A stretch of DNA of 64,000 bases, taken from contig CP136892.1 in the NCBI GenBank assembly GCA_034359265.1, positions 13,440,501-13,504,500 of the forward strand, given 5' to 3'. The notes below the pieces were generated by a model. The model was not told the DNA's origin and searched no databases. It worked only from the letters and a program-made list of their open reading frames with translations. This stretch comes from Canna indica (Eukaryota > Streptophyta > Magnoliopsida > Zingiberales > Cannaceae). Numbering within the stretch: position 1 is the stretch's first letter; every line of letters begins with the position of its first letter. Below, piece after piece: positions 23,500 to 35,760 of this stretch. The position numbers were made by a program, and so were the translations under genes.

Positions 23500-25670
23500 C
23501 AAAGCAAGGAGAAGGCGAGGGAGAGGACTCGGATCTCGACGCTTTCGGATTTCGTCAGCGCGGGAATGCGAAGGGCCGTCTTTCTTTGCGATTACTTTTT
23601 TCAGTGAGTAGTTTCCTTGCCCTTAACAGTAGGTTTCCATGTTGTCCTAGTCACCCTTTATAGTTGAGGATTTTTTTTCGAATTTTATCTTGAATTGTCG
23701 TATTTCTCGGATGCTAGATATCAAATTTTGTCGTATTTTACGATCCTTGTTTCCTTATGTAGGTTTTAAGGTTCGGCGGCCCCTATTGGTGGCGCTAGAG
23801 GATTAGGGCCGACCAAAACATGGAAATAAGAGTTTGGCCTTGAAATCTCGATTAAGATTTATGTTGTTTCATCCCCTCTACGTTGCTTAAATTAAACACC
23901 CTAGTAGGAAGGATATAACTAGGAGGGTCGGCTGCATAGGGTTACCCTAAACTTAGGGTAAGGGCGGAATGGTTTGGGGCCACAAAATTCATAGAAATAT
24001 CACTTAGAAATCCTTGATATACTTCTTATGATGTTTATAAATTTTCTTGTATTATATTGCATGAAACGGGTAATTATTAGGTAGGCCACACTAGGGTTAC
24101 CCTAGGGTTTTAGGGTAGGTCGAGTAGGGTCTTTTGTGTAATTTAGAGACATCGATGACATCGTAGACTCTTAGTTCATTTAGTAATGACACTACCTTTA
24201 CAAATTAGTTTATGAAATATGTGTAGGGTTGTACACGAAAGCAAAACCCTTAAGTTTTACCATACACTTTAGGGCCAATATAGTAAAATAAGAGCTTATG
24301 AAAAAATGGTAAAGTCTTGGCTTACCTACTTGACATGAGGTTTTGATATGTTAATTCATGATAAAATAGTAGGTATATCACATATGAATTGTAGGAAAAT
24401 ATTAGTTTAATGGTAGAGACTTAACATGAACATTTAGGCCGATTCGTAAGGCTACGAGAATTTGGATTTCTTAAGGGCTATGCATACTTCATCCTATATT
24501 TTTTAGTATGAAAATTTTAGATAAACCCCTTATAAATCAGATTATTAAATGTAGGTTTATTTCTATTTTTTTAGAATTTATGAATAATTAAATTTCAGTT
24601 CAGATAATTATAATTGCTTTTGTACATTGTAATGACAAGTGAAACTTATGGTATTCAGTATCGAAATTATGATGTTCCTTATGATTATATGTTATGAAAA
24701 TTATGCAAATTAATTCCTTGAGTTGTGGTCATGGACACATGAGTTCCTCTGCCAGAGGATTGAATCCCGGGGTGGGGCTGAGCTAGACAGGTGCATGCGT
24801 ATATAGGAAGTTGGAGCGGTGCTGTTAATTCTTTGAATTATGGGATGTTGTCTTATTTATGACATTCTTAATTTTATTATATTACCTACATGTGATGTGG
24901 TTGTGCATGTGTTTGTTATGACTAGGATATTGCCAGCTTGATCAACTCGTGGATTACGATTGGGATATTGCTTGCTTGGTCAGCTGGTGGCCGAGTAGCG
25001 CACCGATGACCACGCTAACTGACAGCCCCGGAGTGGTATTAGTGGAAGGGTCATACCCAAGCACTGGATTATTTCCTAGGTCCATCTCAGGGGCTCATGC
25101 TCGAGGGTCGCTAGTCTTGAACTAGCCAAATGACCCTTAACATGATCATGGTTACATTATTATCAGCATGAGGAGATTGGTGCGGGGCGTCGAATTTGTA
25201 TGGATGTATGTATGTGTGGATGTATGGATTGGTTTACTACTTATATCATTTAATTATGATTATTCTGTTATGAATGTAATTAAATGATGGCTTAGGAATG
25301 GCTCAAGGATGAGCCACTCACTATGTTCCTTTGAACTCACCCCCGTTTATTATTATTATTTTTGTTTCAGCCCCAGAGCAGTAGAAGTACTGTGGCACAT
25401 GAGGCGCAGTTGGGGTGGTGAGCTCACGACATATATATCATGACATAGAGTCGTAGTAGTGTCTAGGACAATTATCTTTATTTTGTTTTTTTGTATTTGA
25501 GACTTTCTTTTTAGAGTGTTCAGGATTTGTTTATTATTATATTATTTTCCCCTTTTGGTATTTGCATGGTTGTATATTTTATTTCCGCATCTTGGTCATG
25601 TTTGGTAGGCTTCGAGGTACGAACGTGTACTTTGGCCGGTCACGCGACCCTAGGATTTTGGGGCGTGACA
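23500..25670 (+). mobile_element. 5' LTR of a decayed Ty3/gypsy element
   Basis: The right end is clear: GGCCGGTCACGCGACCC then GGGGCGTGACA at 25670, followed by a tRNA-Met primer site. The internal phrase CTTTGAACTCACCCCC then TTTTTGTTTCAG at 25330-25375 parallels the solo LTR at 19410-21856. The left border is not visible; the start given is only where similarity in style begins. Confidence 0.6.
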
Positions 25671-25673
25671 AAG

Positions 25674-25687
25674 TTGGTATCAGAGCA
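25674..25687 (+). other. tRNA-Met primer binding site
   Basis: TTGGTATCAGAGCA stands four bases after the LTR end GTGACA, the usual place and sequence for the initiator-Met primer site of plant LTR retrotransposons. Confidence 0.85.
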
Positions 25688-28344
25688 TATGATTAGGTCC
25701 TTACTACGACAATAAAGCATAGGGAACTATATAGGCATTGCTAGCGTGTCGGTATACAGTGTGTCCTAGTCACGAGATCGGACGATTTAGTTTGCACACC
25801 GACTGCGGTAAGTGTGGTGTAATATTTTGCAAATTTTAATGAGTTATTAAAATTCCCTTTTATGGTTGTTTTCTTTATACAGTCATGGAGCTAAAAAATA
25901 ATGCAAGGATGAATGGTAGTGGGAGTAATCCCATAGGTTGACAAGGCTAAGGCCGAGGCCGGTGTAGGGACTGAGGCCGTGAATGACCTTGTACTTTGGG
26001 TTTACCACTTTTGGGTTATCCTTGTGTGGGTGCTCTTATAGACTCTTGAATAATTCCTTGATTCTCATTATATAGTTTAGATTTCTATGGTGTGGTTTGG
26101 TTAGGGCAGCCCTAAGGATCCTAGGGGGCCGTTGATAGAGTCCTATAGGAGGAATCTGTAGGGGCTGGTTGATGATGAATTTTTCTTATAGACAAATTTT
26201 TTGGATTATTGGATATCTTTCTTCCCTATATTTCAAAGAATATAATTGTGAATGTAAAGCGAATGGTAGGGTCGACCCTAAGCTTAAGGGCCATGATTAT
26301 GGGCGGCCAAAGTTGAGCAGAACCCCGTAGTGGTTCAGCTCGAGGCTTTAGTTCGAAAAGTGATGAATAAGTGGGTTGATGGATATCGGGATTTATTTTA
26401 AGGGTGAATGATCAAGAGCTTATGTAAATCTCATTACTGGTTGAATTGATCCAAAATTTTGGTTTCGATGTTGTGATAATTTGATTCTGAAATTCCTTGG
26501 GGTTTTAAAGAAGTGATCTTATGTTCCTAGTGTATGGTTCAGTATAGGATATTGTACTTGTTGAAGGCTTCTTATAAATCTGAGATTTTCATGACTTAAG
26601 TTCCTAGGGAAGAGATCATAAGTTGGGATAAAAGATTATGGGTCATATTATCGGTTGGTAAGGAAAATATTTCCATTTGAATGAAATTGATATTAGGGGT
26701 GTTGAATGAAAGCTAAGATATTTCACCTAGAACGACAGCCAACTCTTAGGGCCCTATTCGGCCATTCTCTAGAGTTAAGGGAGAGGATGTGGTCGGCTAT
26801 ATTATCCAACTCCAGACGTAGAGAAACTATGATCTATGTCGGTTGTGATTAAGAGGTATGGTGTTTAATTTTAGTTTTCAGATACTGCTTGGATGCTTAA
26901 ACTTTCATATTGGATGTGTAAGAATGTGTCAGCATCAATATTTGGATCAAGTGGATTTAACTTGCAAAGCACCGCTAAGTTGTCTTGTCATACAATGGCA
27001 TTAGAGGGTAACGTCTACGAGATTTGTTCATACAAAAATGAGTATGTTTGTAGCAATCACCTGCACATTTGTCTGTACTAAAAATCAGTACTTTTATCTT
27101 TGATTTGTGTGGTTAAAAAAGGTTATAATAGGTGCAAAGGGTGGTCTATTGGACGTGGCGGTATGTTGAAATTTCTTCAAGTAATGGTGGTAAATTATGT
27201 TTTCAATGTATGGCAGGTGCATGATTTATACTTGAGACACCACAAGTTACATACATCACTTTTGGAATAATCTACTTCATAATGCTCAGTGGATTTATCT
27301 AGGATTGGTTTTAGTTGATAATTATGGTAGAGTATCCTGACAAGAGTTTAGGGTCCAAGAGAGGGCCGGGATAGAGCATTTACGAACGCACCCGAAGTGT
27401 TTGGCCTAATACCTCAACTATCCAAGTAGCCCTACTTATAAATTTGATTTTATAATATCTATGACATGGTAGACCTTAGATATGTGGTAGTTGAGAAGTT
27501 GGGTAGTTGGTCGACAAGTCGGACCAAGAGTGAGCTTAGCACTGCCGAGAAAACAAAGTTAATTTGTTGAAATTTAATTATGTAAACCATCCTTATGAGA
27601 TTGTGGTTGGTCATCACGAGGCGGGATAGCGTGTGAGTAGCCTAGAACTTTAGGGATTTTCCTACCCTAAGGGCAATCCCAAGTCCGAGGATGAGGTGAA
27701 TCCGAAATAATTGGTTCTTGTGATGTCCTTATGGATTTCTTTTGCCGTCTTTGGGGTGACCGTGTGGACGGTGCAAAGCAATCTTAGGAGGGCATGGGTC
27801 AAAACTTTGGAACCTTGATTGTGGGGTTATAGAGCTGTCGTTGATGGGTGTTGGATGAAATTTTCCTTGAGATGAGGAATGTCGAATGATAACTAGTGGA
27901 GTTTTGGAGAGGAAGGTTCCTCTAAGACTCTTTGGGGTGTGCGACCATAGCCCTTGAGAGAAAAATCTTTGTTTTGTTGTTCTCGAGGATAAGGTGATAG
28001 GTAGTGGTTGGAGAAGGCCGGGTATGGCCAAGGGCACCGGGTTGCCTTAGGTGGAAGCTCATGGTATACGTTGAGCTATGGCCTAAACTTGCTCACTAAA
28101 TGTTTTGGTGAAATGCTGCACACATAGGGTTCGAAGCAGATTTCGAAATCAACCTAATTGCCTCTAATCTATGGTGACAAAACCTCCTACTTTCAGCAAC
28201 AGGCTGTGTTAGGGCTATGGAGGAGGAGTTGATTTTTTGAGATTTCATTTTAGGGGAGAAAAAAATTAGGGGCATATTCTTTTTCTTTTTAAATTTTTGC
28301 CACGTTAGAAATGTAATTTAGAAATGTACTTTTCTGAGCTTTCG
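25688..28344 (+). pseudogene. Decayed interior of the gypsy element
   Basis: At 25885 a frame starts MELKNNARMNGSGSNPIG and runs into Gly/Arg-rich text (GRGRCRD) with stops. This resembles the N-terminus of Tekay Gag. Beyond about 25990 I recognise no protease, RT or integrase motif in any frame; the DNA is transposon-like but too degraded to read. The short open frames here are not supported as genes. Confidence 0.45.
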
Positions 28345-28643
28345 CTTGATCCAGCTCGGCCTCTACGGTCGCTTGCTCCAAGCTCGACCTATACGGTCGC
28401 TCGCTCTAGGCTCGATCTCTACGGTTATTTGTACCAATTCGACCTCTACGGTCGCTTGATCTAGCTCAGCCTCTACGATCGCTCACTTCAGGCTCAACCT
28501 CTATGGCCACTTACACCAGCTCAACCTCTATGGTCGCTTGCTTTATGCTTGACCTTTGGTCGCTCGCTCTAGGTTCGACCTCTACGATCATTTGATTCGG
28601 CTCGGCTTCTACGATCACTTACACAACTCAGCCTTTACAATGG
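28345..28643. repeat. 27-28 bp minisatellite, about 11 units
   Basis: The unit has the form CTTGCTCCAGCTCGACC then TCTACGGTCG and repeats about 11 times with point changes. It lies about 110 bp before the polypurine tract of the following LTR, so it is probably part of the 3' untranslated end of a gypsy element. Confidence 0.88.
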
Positions 28644-28767
28644 CTAAACACAACATGGTAAAACATTCCCAAAAAATCCTCCAAATCGTAGAAAAATCGA
28701 AGTCGGGAAGTTAACTCTACTTAGAGCTCAATACGCAGTCCTCTAGACAACGACCGAGCTCGGGGGC

Positions 28768-29171
28768 TGTGGACCGAACTAGCACCATTAAGCCCGATCA
28801 GATTAGACCCAGTAGTGGCCTACAACCCAACTCGAGCCAAACTAGACGGCTCTGCCCGGGGGTTCCACCTAGCCATACTCTCAAACCTGACTCGAGCCAG
28901 ATCAAACGGCTCCGCCAAGGGGGGCTCCACCCGGTCATATAAGGATTTCCATGTCCTTCCTTATTACGAGGGATGCGTCATTGCATGCCTGCTATCTCCG
29001 ATATCAGTATCGACTCATTTTGAGTAACATCTCACGAGATTATTGGGCGGCGTCATCACCTTCCCTTGCAATAAATACAAATACGACATGCCTCAAATAA
29101 TCTAAATTTCATTTTCTATTACATCCACCTTGAAGTCCCACTAATTTAAGCGTCAAAGTATCTTTTGTAGC
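28768..29171 (+). mobile_element. 3' LTR of a gypsy element (possible Tat lineage)
   Basis: A polypurine-like tract GAGCTCGGGGGC (28756-28767) is followed by TGTGGACCGAACTAGC, which fits a 3' LTR start of Tat-type elements. Inside, a phrase of the form ACTCGAGCCA..ACGGCTC occurs twice (28831 and 28890). The right end near CTTTTGTAG is approximate. Confidence 0.55.
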
Positions 29172-30369
29172 CCCCATTTTCTATTGCGAACATAAATAGA
29201 AAAAGAATGAACATGAACATGAAAGGAATGAATATGAATACATATTTATTTATTCATATCCATTCTCTTATTATTTATATTTATTCCGTCAAAATCCATG
29301 TTAAGTCGTTCATAAAAATTTTATGGGTAGACGAGCTCTAAATTTTTTTCAGACAACTGTTTATTTTCAGGTGGCGCCCATATAAAAATTTGGAAAACTA
29401 CCCATATAAAAATTTGCACAAGGCATAGGCGGCGCCGATTTGAAATCTAAACTTAGGCACTGATTTCAAACAATTGGTTTTGACTTCTTTTTGACATGTG
29501 AACTTTTGCAAATTATTTTTAGGAAAAGTAGTTCGAGATAAAAAAAAGTATTTTGTATGACTTCGAGAATACAATTCTTTTTAGGAAATGCACTTAAAGC
29601 ATGCACACTCGCAAACAAAGCCACAGCTCATTCATTAATTATATTTTGCTATGCAGATGACCGAAGCATTTATGAATATTTTCGGAATATATATAATTGT
29701 GTTATCTTTAATTAGGAGCATTGTTTATTGATTTCAAGTAATCTACACTGCTCGATCTACATAAAAACTTTCTAATTTCAGGAGTTTGGCATTTGAAAGA
29801 CAAACTAAGTCTAAAAAATTTAGAGTTCACTCACTATACAACACAATCGACTTATAAAAATACAAAAATAGAGAAAAATTAGATTTTTATTTTTAAATCT
29901 TCATATTTAAAAATTAATATACACAAAAATTATTTCAAATTGACCTCTAAAAATGTATAGAAATAGTTTTAGAGTTAGATTAATTAAGTGACTATGTTGC
30001 TGCTGTTTCTATAGCTTAAAGTCAGATCAATTAAGTGATTATGTTATTATTATTTTTATAGTTCTTTAGAGACTAATTTAAAATAAATTTTGTGTCTATT
30101 ATTTTTTAAATATAACGATTTAGATATAAAATTTTAATTTATTTTTAATTTTGTGTTTCTATAAAATGATTAATTATATTATACTGACATCAAATCATAA
30201 ATCACATGGAGAAATCAACGACTCTAAAAAAAATATTGCAAATTATATAGGATTTATAAAACTAACCCTGACATGGCTATATATCTAATAAATTAATAAT
30301 TATATTCTTACATTTCTATATATATATTAAAGAAAAGGCAATCAACAAAATATATATATATATATATAG
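29172..30369. other. AT-rich intergenic DNA; nothing recognised
   Basis: No coding region, RNA gene or clear transposon ends were found. It contains short TA runs near 30320-30368, into which the next element inserted. Confidence 0.5.
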
Positions 30370-30943
30370 GATAATAGATTAAAAAATCACAAAATTTACA
30401 AAAATTTTACGTTCTACCCGTGTTTTCAAATTTAGCATGTAAATGCATAACCTTTACTTCCATTTATGACATCTACCAAATCGTCACGCGCCGTCTCAAC
30501 TTAGCTGACGTGGAGGAAAACAGTGCTTGCATGGCTGACGGCTTCATACATGGTTGATGACCCCACTTTTTTTTTCTCTCTCTCTTCTTTTCTTTCTCCC
30601 AACTACTGCCACTTTTTTCCCATTTCTTCTTCTTCTTCTTTTTCTCCTCCTCCATCCCAAATATCTGCTGCTGCTCCTCCTCCTCCATCCCAAAGATCTG
30701 CTGCTCCTACCACCACGTCCATCTCCTCCACTTGCTCCCTCCTACTACTACTACTCCTCCTACTACTACTACTCCTACTCCTACTACTACTCCTACTCCT
30801 ACTACTACTACTACTGCCACTTTTTTCCCATTTCTTCTTCTTCTTCTTCTTCTCCTCCATCCCAAATATCTGTTGCTGCTCCTCCTCCATCCCAAAGATC
30901 TGTTGCTCCTACCACCACGTCCATCTCCTCCACTTGCTCCCTC

Positions 30944-30991
<48 letters not shown>

Positions 30992-31247
30992 GAAGAAGAA
31001 GAAGAAGAAGAAGAAGAAATGAGAAAAAAGTTGCAGCGGTTGGGAGGAAAAAAAGAAGAGAGAGAGAAAAAAAAATATATGGGGCCATCAACCACGTATG
31101 AAGCCGTCAACCACGCAAGTTGAGACGGCGCGTGACGATTTGGTAGATGATATAAACGGAAGTAAAAGTTGTGCATTTACAGGCTAAATTTGAAAACACG
31201 AGTAGAACATAAAATTTCTACAAATCTTGTAATTTTTTAGTCTGTTA
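30370..31247. mobile_element. Long-TIR Mutator-like element full of trinucleotide repeats
   Basis: Inverted arms of about 200 bp match well, for instance CCAAATCGTCACGCGCCGTC at about 30477 and its complement near 31120-31140. The flanks are TA repeats, so a 9 bp duplication of the TATATATAT type is likely but cannot be proven. The core has two tandem copies, about 217 bp apart, of a segment ending in CTCCACTTGCTCCCTCC plus (CTA)n, and a (GAA)n run at 30991-31018. Leu-, Tyr- or Arg-rich open frames here come from the repeats and are not genes. Confidence 0.78.
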
Positions 31248-31273
31248 TATATATATACCCACACTTTAGTTTT

Positions 31274-31916
31274 GGAAAAAGCTATGTACAAAAATACCTC
31301 TTACGTTATGGATTTAGGTACAAAAATGCCCCTATAGGTAAACGACGTTAATTAAGAGATAACGGATCGATGCTGACGTGGCTGATGACTGGGACTGATG
31401 ACATGGACATGTGGCGCATGTGCAGATGCAAGTTGTTCTCTGCATGTGCGTCATGTGTAAAGTCAACATCTCTATCAGTATCCACGACATCTTCGTTAAG
31501 TCTCACCTAACAGAAGGTAGTTTGGTGTCATTTTTGTATCATTTTCAATAACCTCAGGGGTATTTTAGCTCCAAAATAAACGTTAGCGGTATTTTAGTAC
31601 TCGTGAGAAAATATTAGGAGTATTTTTGTACCTATGAGAAAACGTTAGGGGCATTTTAGTACCCGTGAAAAAATGTCAGAGGCATTTTAGTACATGTGAG
31701 AAAATATCTTGGTCTGCATGCGCGCCACATGTCCATGTCATCAGTCTCAATCATCAACCACGTCAGCTCCGTTATCTCTCAATTAACGTCGTTTATCTAC
31801 AGATGCATTTTTGTATCCAATTCCATAACGTAAGGGATATTTTTAATCTCAAAAAAATCTTAAGAGCATTTTAGTAATCGTGAGAAAACGTTAATAATAT
31901 TTTTGTACTTTTTTCC
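31274..31916. mobile_element. 643 bp long-TIR Mutator-like MITE
   Basis: The ends read GGAAAAAGCTATGTACAAAA and, complemented, GGAAAAAAGTACAAAAATA. Long arms match inward through TAAACGACGTTAATT, the ACGTGG..TGATGAC region and GACATGGACATGTGGCGC. The flanks TTTAGTTTT (31265-31273) and TTTAGTTTA (31917-31925) make a 9 bp duplication with one mismatch. There is no coding capacity. It begins 26 bp after the previous element. Confidence 0.85.
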
Positions 31917-32910
31917 TTTAGTTTATCAAAGCCTGCACTGCGCTGCACTTGTTTCAAAATCCTAAGAGAAGTTGAGGATGAGTGTCAAAGAAGTCCAGGC
32001 TTTTCTGAAAAAGGAGAAGGCATGCATCGACTTGTTTGTCAATCACCTAACTTAGCTATATAAACTCTCTCTCTATGTATATACTCTTAATTAATTGCTC
32101 GAATATATAAGAATAATTCTTCCAAATTTATTGCTATAACAAATTAACAAGTATAGATATATAGATATGTTAATCCAGGTTGATTAGTGAATTGATGGTT
32201 GGAGAGGGCATGAAAGTCCAGAATAGTAGAGCAATCGATCGATGTCAGTAGAGCTGACTCAGTGGATAGTCTTCATCGACTCATCAAATCCAACGGGATA
32301 ACCTGAAAAGAAAATTCATCTGTGACAGACAGGATGCCCATCCCATAAATAGAAGCTTTGCTTTACGTGGGGATCAATACAAACCCATTTCAGGATATCC
32401 TTCAATATATTAATTCCCCATTACACACTGCACCATCTGTTCTTATTAATTAGAGCTTCGAATTTATAGACCAGAAAGCAAAAGAAAAGGTTATCATGAT
32501 ATGAAGTTTCATCATCGTCACTGAGTGCGCCACATCTTTTCTTCCATCATCGATCAGGTTCCATCCATCTATATATATGCACACGCGCATATGTACGTCC
32601 ATCAGATTAATTACTCAAAGGATACGTAGAGCAGCTAATAATTAAATAGAAAGATCAAATGCAAGCCTATTGAGTCAGAGAATAATCCATCGCTTCTTAC
32701 AGTTCCAAAGAGAATGCTTGCTGCAGTGGTCAGAAATAAACCTGCACAATGGATTACAGCATAAGCCATAAGTTTAAGATTATTTCATCTAAAAGATTGC
32801 ATATATATATATACAAATATGTAGAAACAGTAAAGAGATCGAACCTGTGAATTAATGTAAAAAAAAAGAAGTATTTGCATGCTTTATATATATATATAAT
32901 TTGGTCTCTC

Positions 32911-33012
32911 CTTGTAGCTTCCCACAGCTTTATTGAACCGCAGGCAGGAATATCTCCATTCAAGAAGAATGTATATATAGATGCAGTTCAAGAAAGCTGT
33001 GGAAGACTACAA
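32911..33012 (-). ncRNA. MIR396: MIR396 microRNA precursor
   Basis: On the minus strand, 33004-32984 is identical to mature miR396-5p: 21 nt from UUCCACAGCUUU to UGAACUG. Positions 32938-32919 match the usual miR396-3p star strand (GUUCAAUAAAGCUGUGGGAA). The arms pair almost fully, with only five mismatched or wobble positions in the first 31, and flank a loop of about 45 nt; the lower stem GTAG..CTAC extends past both. In plants miR396 guides ARGONAUTE to mRNAs of GROWTH-REGULATING FACTOR genes and so limits leaf and organ growth. A TATA box lies about 180 bases upstream. The match is to sequence I remember, with no database check, but the pairing of both strands makes it near certain. Confidence 0.96.
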
Positions 33013-33099
33013 AGAGGATCATTTACTACTCTCAGAGAAAGAAAGAGATAAGCTGTAGAGGCATATAGCTAGGAAAGAAGAGCTAGAAAAAAAGAGAGG

Positions 33100-33189
33100 A
33101 AGAAAAAGAGAAGAAGAAGAAGAAGAAGAAGAAGAAGAAGAAGGTGTAGGTGTTTGGGAAAGTGGAAGTATAGAGGCAGTATTTATAGA
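33100..33189 (-). promoter_or_regulatory. MIR396 core promoter (TATA box) and CT-rich leader
   Basis: On the minus strand TCTATAAATACTG (TATAAA at 33187-33182) precedes the precursor by about 180 nt. Transcription would start near 33155. The leader then runs through a TTC repeat of about 10 units (33112-33141) and CT-rich text before the hairpin. The TATA box position fits RNA polymerase II transcription of plant MIR genes; the start site is inferred. Confidence 0.7.
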
Positions 33190-34910
33190 TGAGAGGAAGG
33201 GAAAGGGGGAAGGCGAAGGGTTCGTGGATTGAGGTGCAAATTAAGGACCCAATCCCGAGAAGAATATAGGCCTGAACACAACTTTTAACTTTCTTTTTTT
33301 AAAATCCTCTTAAATTTGAATGAAGACAACATATATTAAACAATGCCCAATATTTATATATCATATATTTTAAGACTTTAGACATCCAAGGAAGGTTTTC
33401 GATTAGCACAATGGTTAATATTAATTATAAATAATCTCTGTCTGCTTCAAGGGCTGCAGGTGCAGGGTTGGGGATCAATTTTTTTACATTTTCCGGGTAT
33501 ATAGCTACTAGCTATAGCTAGATCAGAAGAAGAAAAATTAGGCAAGGCAAAATATATATTATATATAAGGGGAGTAAGACAAACTAAGTTAACTGAGACA
33601 CCATCCTATTCAGCTTGGCTGCTTAGGAATTTTAATTTTTATAGAGTTTAATTTGACTAGTACTATATATTTAAAAAAGATCTTTTCACTTGTAAGTGAG
33701 AAGATCCAGCTTGTGATCCTAAGATTGCAGTATACGATAGAAGAGAGAAACAAAAGAAGAAACAAGGTAGGTATATAGGAGAGGAGAAGAAGGACCACCT
33801 GAGACTGAGATTAGAAAGAGTGTAGTATAATTAATGTGCACCCTCGACAAAATAAAAGAAAGCATACATTCCATATGCTCTCCAAATTATCCCCATTAAT
33901 TCTCATCTTCTTCTCCTCTCTCGCTGCTCCAAAGTTTGTGCGCGACGGGAGTCAGACGCTGTCAGAGCCCGCTGTTTCGGACTTGCACACTCTTGACTCT
34001 CTTTTCTTCTCCATGGGGAACATAACACATTTCAATATTAATCAACTCATTCCAGCACAAATAACGTTAGTGCATTAATTAATAATAAGCCTCTCCACGA
34101 GGAGGAGTAGATCGAAGAAGAAGAAGAAGAAGAAGAAGAAGAAGACGTACGGTGATGTGTCCGATGAGGGGGCGGATCGGACGGTGGGCGGTGGGGGGAA
34201 ATGGGGACAGCAATGCGACCGAGGAGCGAAGGCTAATAAATGGAGGACATGGGAACTCGATCATCGCCATTATTTTAATTATCTTGTGGTTACTAGTTAG
34301 CTCAATATATATATAGAGAAAGGAAGGGAGCTCTCACATGCATTCAAGCAATGCATGTGCATGCTGTACAAGCCACTGACTTCACTTGTTGTCTCCCAAC
34401 ATGTATACGTATATATATGTAAATATACATGTGACTCCGCTGTCTCGATCCAAACACGCTACATTAATCTAGATTTCTTCAGGTGGGTCTTCCAATATTT
34501 TCATATATATGAATGATGAATCATGCATTCATGCATGCATGTTACTAGCCCTAGTCTTTGCTGAAGCTGAAGCTCCCCATGTATATATGGAGCCTAGTCT
34601 TTGCTAAATATATATGTAATTAGGATATAATACAATGCTTTTGCCACAATAAGCTTAACTAAAATTTAGATTGAATTAATTAATAGGATGATAAATTTCA
34701 ATTTCAAATAAAAGTGTAATCCACGTCAGCTTCAATGAGTTTCAAGTATTGTAGTAAATAGTCCACAGTCAATAGCTAGCTAGATCTAATGCAAATGCTA
34801 AGTATATGGCACGGCACCTGTTGCATGTAAGAAATCATAAATGAAACAATTTTAATTAAAGGAACTGAAATTAAAGTGCACTGACCCAATCAAGTTAATA
34901 TGAGTATTTC
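33190..34910. other. Upstream intergenic region of MIR396; no gene supported
   Basis: The region is AT-rich with a (GAA)n run at 34109-34144 and a GC-rich patch at 34150-34230. A short minus frame there (34079-34270) starts MAMIEFPCPPF but matches nothing I know, and its tail is read from the repeat. It may hold MIR396 control elements, but I cannot point to any. Confidence 0.4.
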
Positions 34911-35139
34911 GGATAGAAGTTGTATGAGCAGGCCGCTCGATGTCCGCCACGCCAGTTGGGCACGCATCCCTTTGAGTTCGGGATGCGTGCCCAGCACACA
35001 GCTCAGCCTGCCTCCCGAGTTCGGACACGCATCCCGAACTCGGGCACGCATCCCCACGGCTTCTGAGCTGGCGTGGCGGACATCGAGCGGCCTGCTCATA
35101 CAAATTTGTATGAGCAGGCCGCTCATACAAGTTCTATCC
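34911..35139. mobile_element. 229 bp GC-rich Mutator-like MITE
   Basis: The ends are GGATAGAAGTTGTATGAGC and its inverted match GCTCATACAAGTTCTATCC. A perfect 9 bp duplication, GAGTATTTC, sits at 34902-34910 and 35140-35148. The arms continue through GCCGCTCGATGTCCGCCACG. The core has further inverted words of the type TTCGGGATGCGTGCCC. The right TIR unit is partly doubled (GTATGAGCAGGCCGCTC occurs at 35093 and 35107). There is no coding capacity. Confidence 0.9.
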
Positions 35140-35760
35140 GAGTATTTCTCTGTGGAATAGAAAGCTATTAATTAAGGAAACTAAATTTGTGCTAGCTACT
35201 ATTTATATATGTCGACTTAGATAATTGACCAAAGTTCATCGAGGAAATTATATGTTAGTGATTGGCATTGAGCTTATAGAGCATATGATACATGCATGTC
35301 CTAATTAACTCAAGAGTACGTAGTGCATATATAATATAAATGCAATATGGACCAATATGTAAAATACAAACAAATGTACAATAACATAGTTTGTCTCCTA
35401 ATTATACCTTTTTCTCTGATTTTTCTTCTTAAGAGTGTTAGCATCTCTAAGTAGTACTTGAATCATCCAAAGTCAAATTAATCACATGGTGAAAGGATGC
35501 ATCTTATAGTTATAATGATTAAGTTATCCATCAGTCAGCCACTTTTCATGTGCCAACTTTACACAACTCGCTACATATATAATTTAAGTCGCCATTCAAG
35601 CAATTACCAACCAGGAGGTTGTACATGTCAACCTAACCCCAGCTCAAATAGACTTGTCATAGCAAATCAGACGAATCTACCATGTCACTCAAATCCTAAC
35701 AGAGATTCTGCCAAATCAATCTCATCGCCCAAGCAATAACAATTTAGGATGATTTATAAC

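Noticed and set aside
28345..28643. Regular short repeats resembling a CRISPR array
   Set aside because: The whole 27-28 bp unit is repeated with no unique spacers, and the genome is a plant. It is a minisatellite in a retrotransposon.
30523..31123. Open frames of 189-192 codons rich in Leu, Tyr, Pro or Arg
   Set aside because: They are read straight from CTT, CTA and GAA repeats inside a TIR element, exist in several frames at once and match no protein family.
33400..33490. Possible tRNA or SINE: TTAGCACAATGG resembles an A box
   Set aside because: The would-be B box (GGGTTGGGGATC) is poor, the spacing is too long and no cloverleaf can be drawn.
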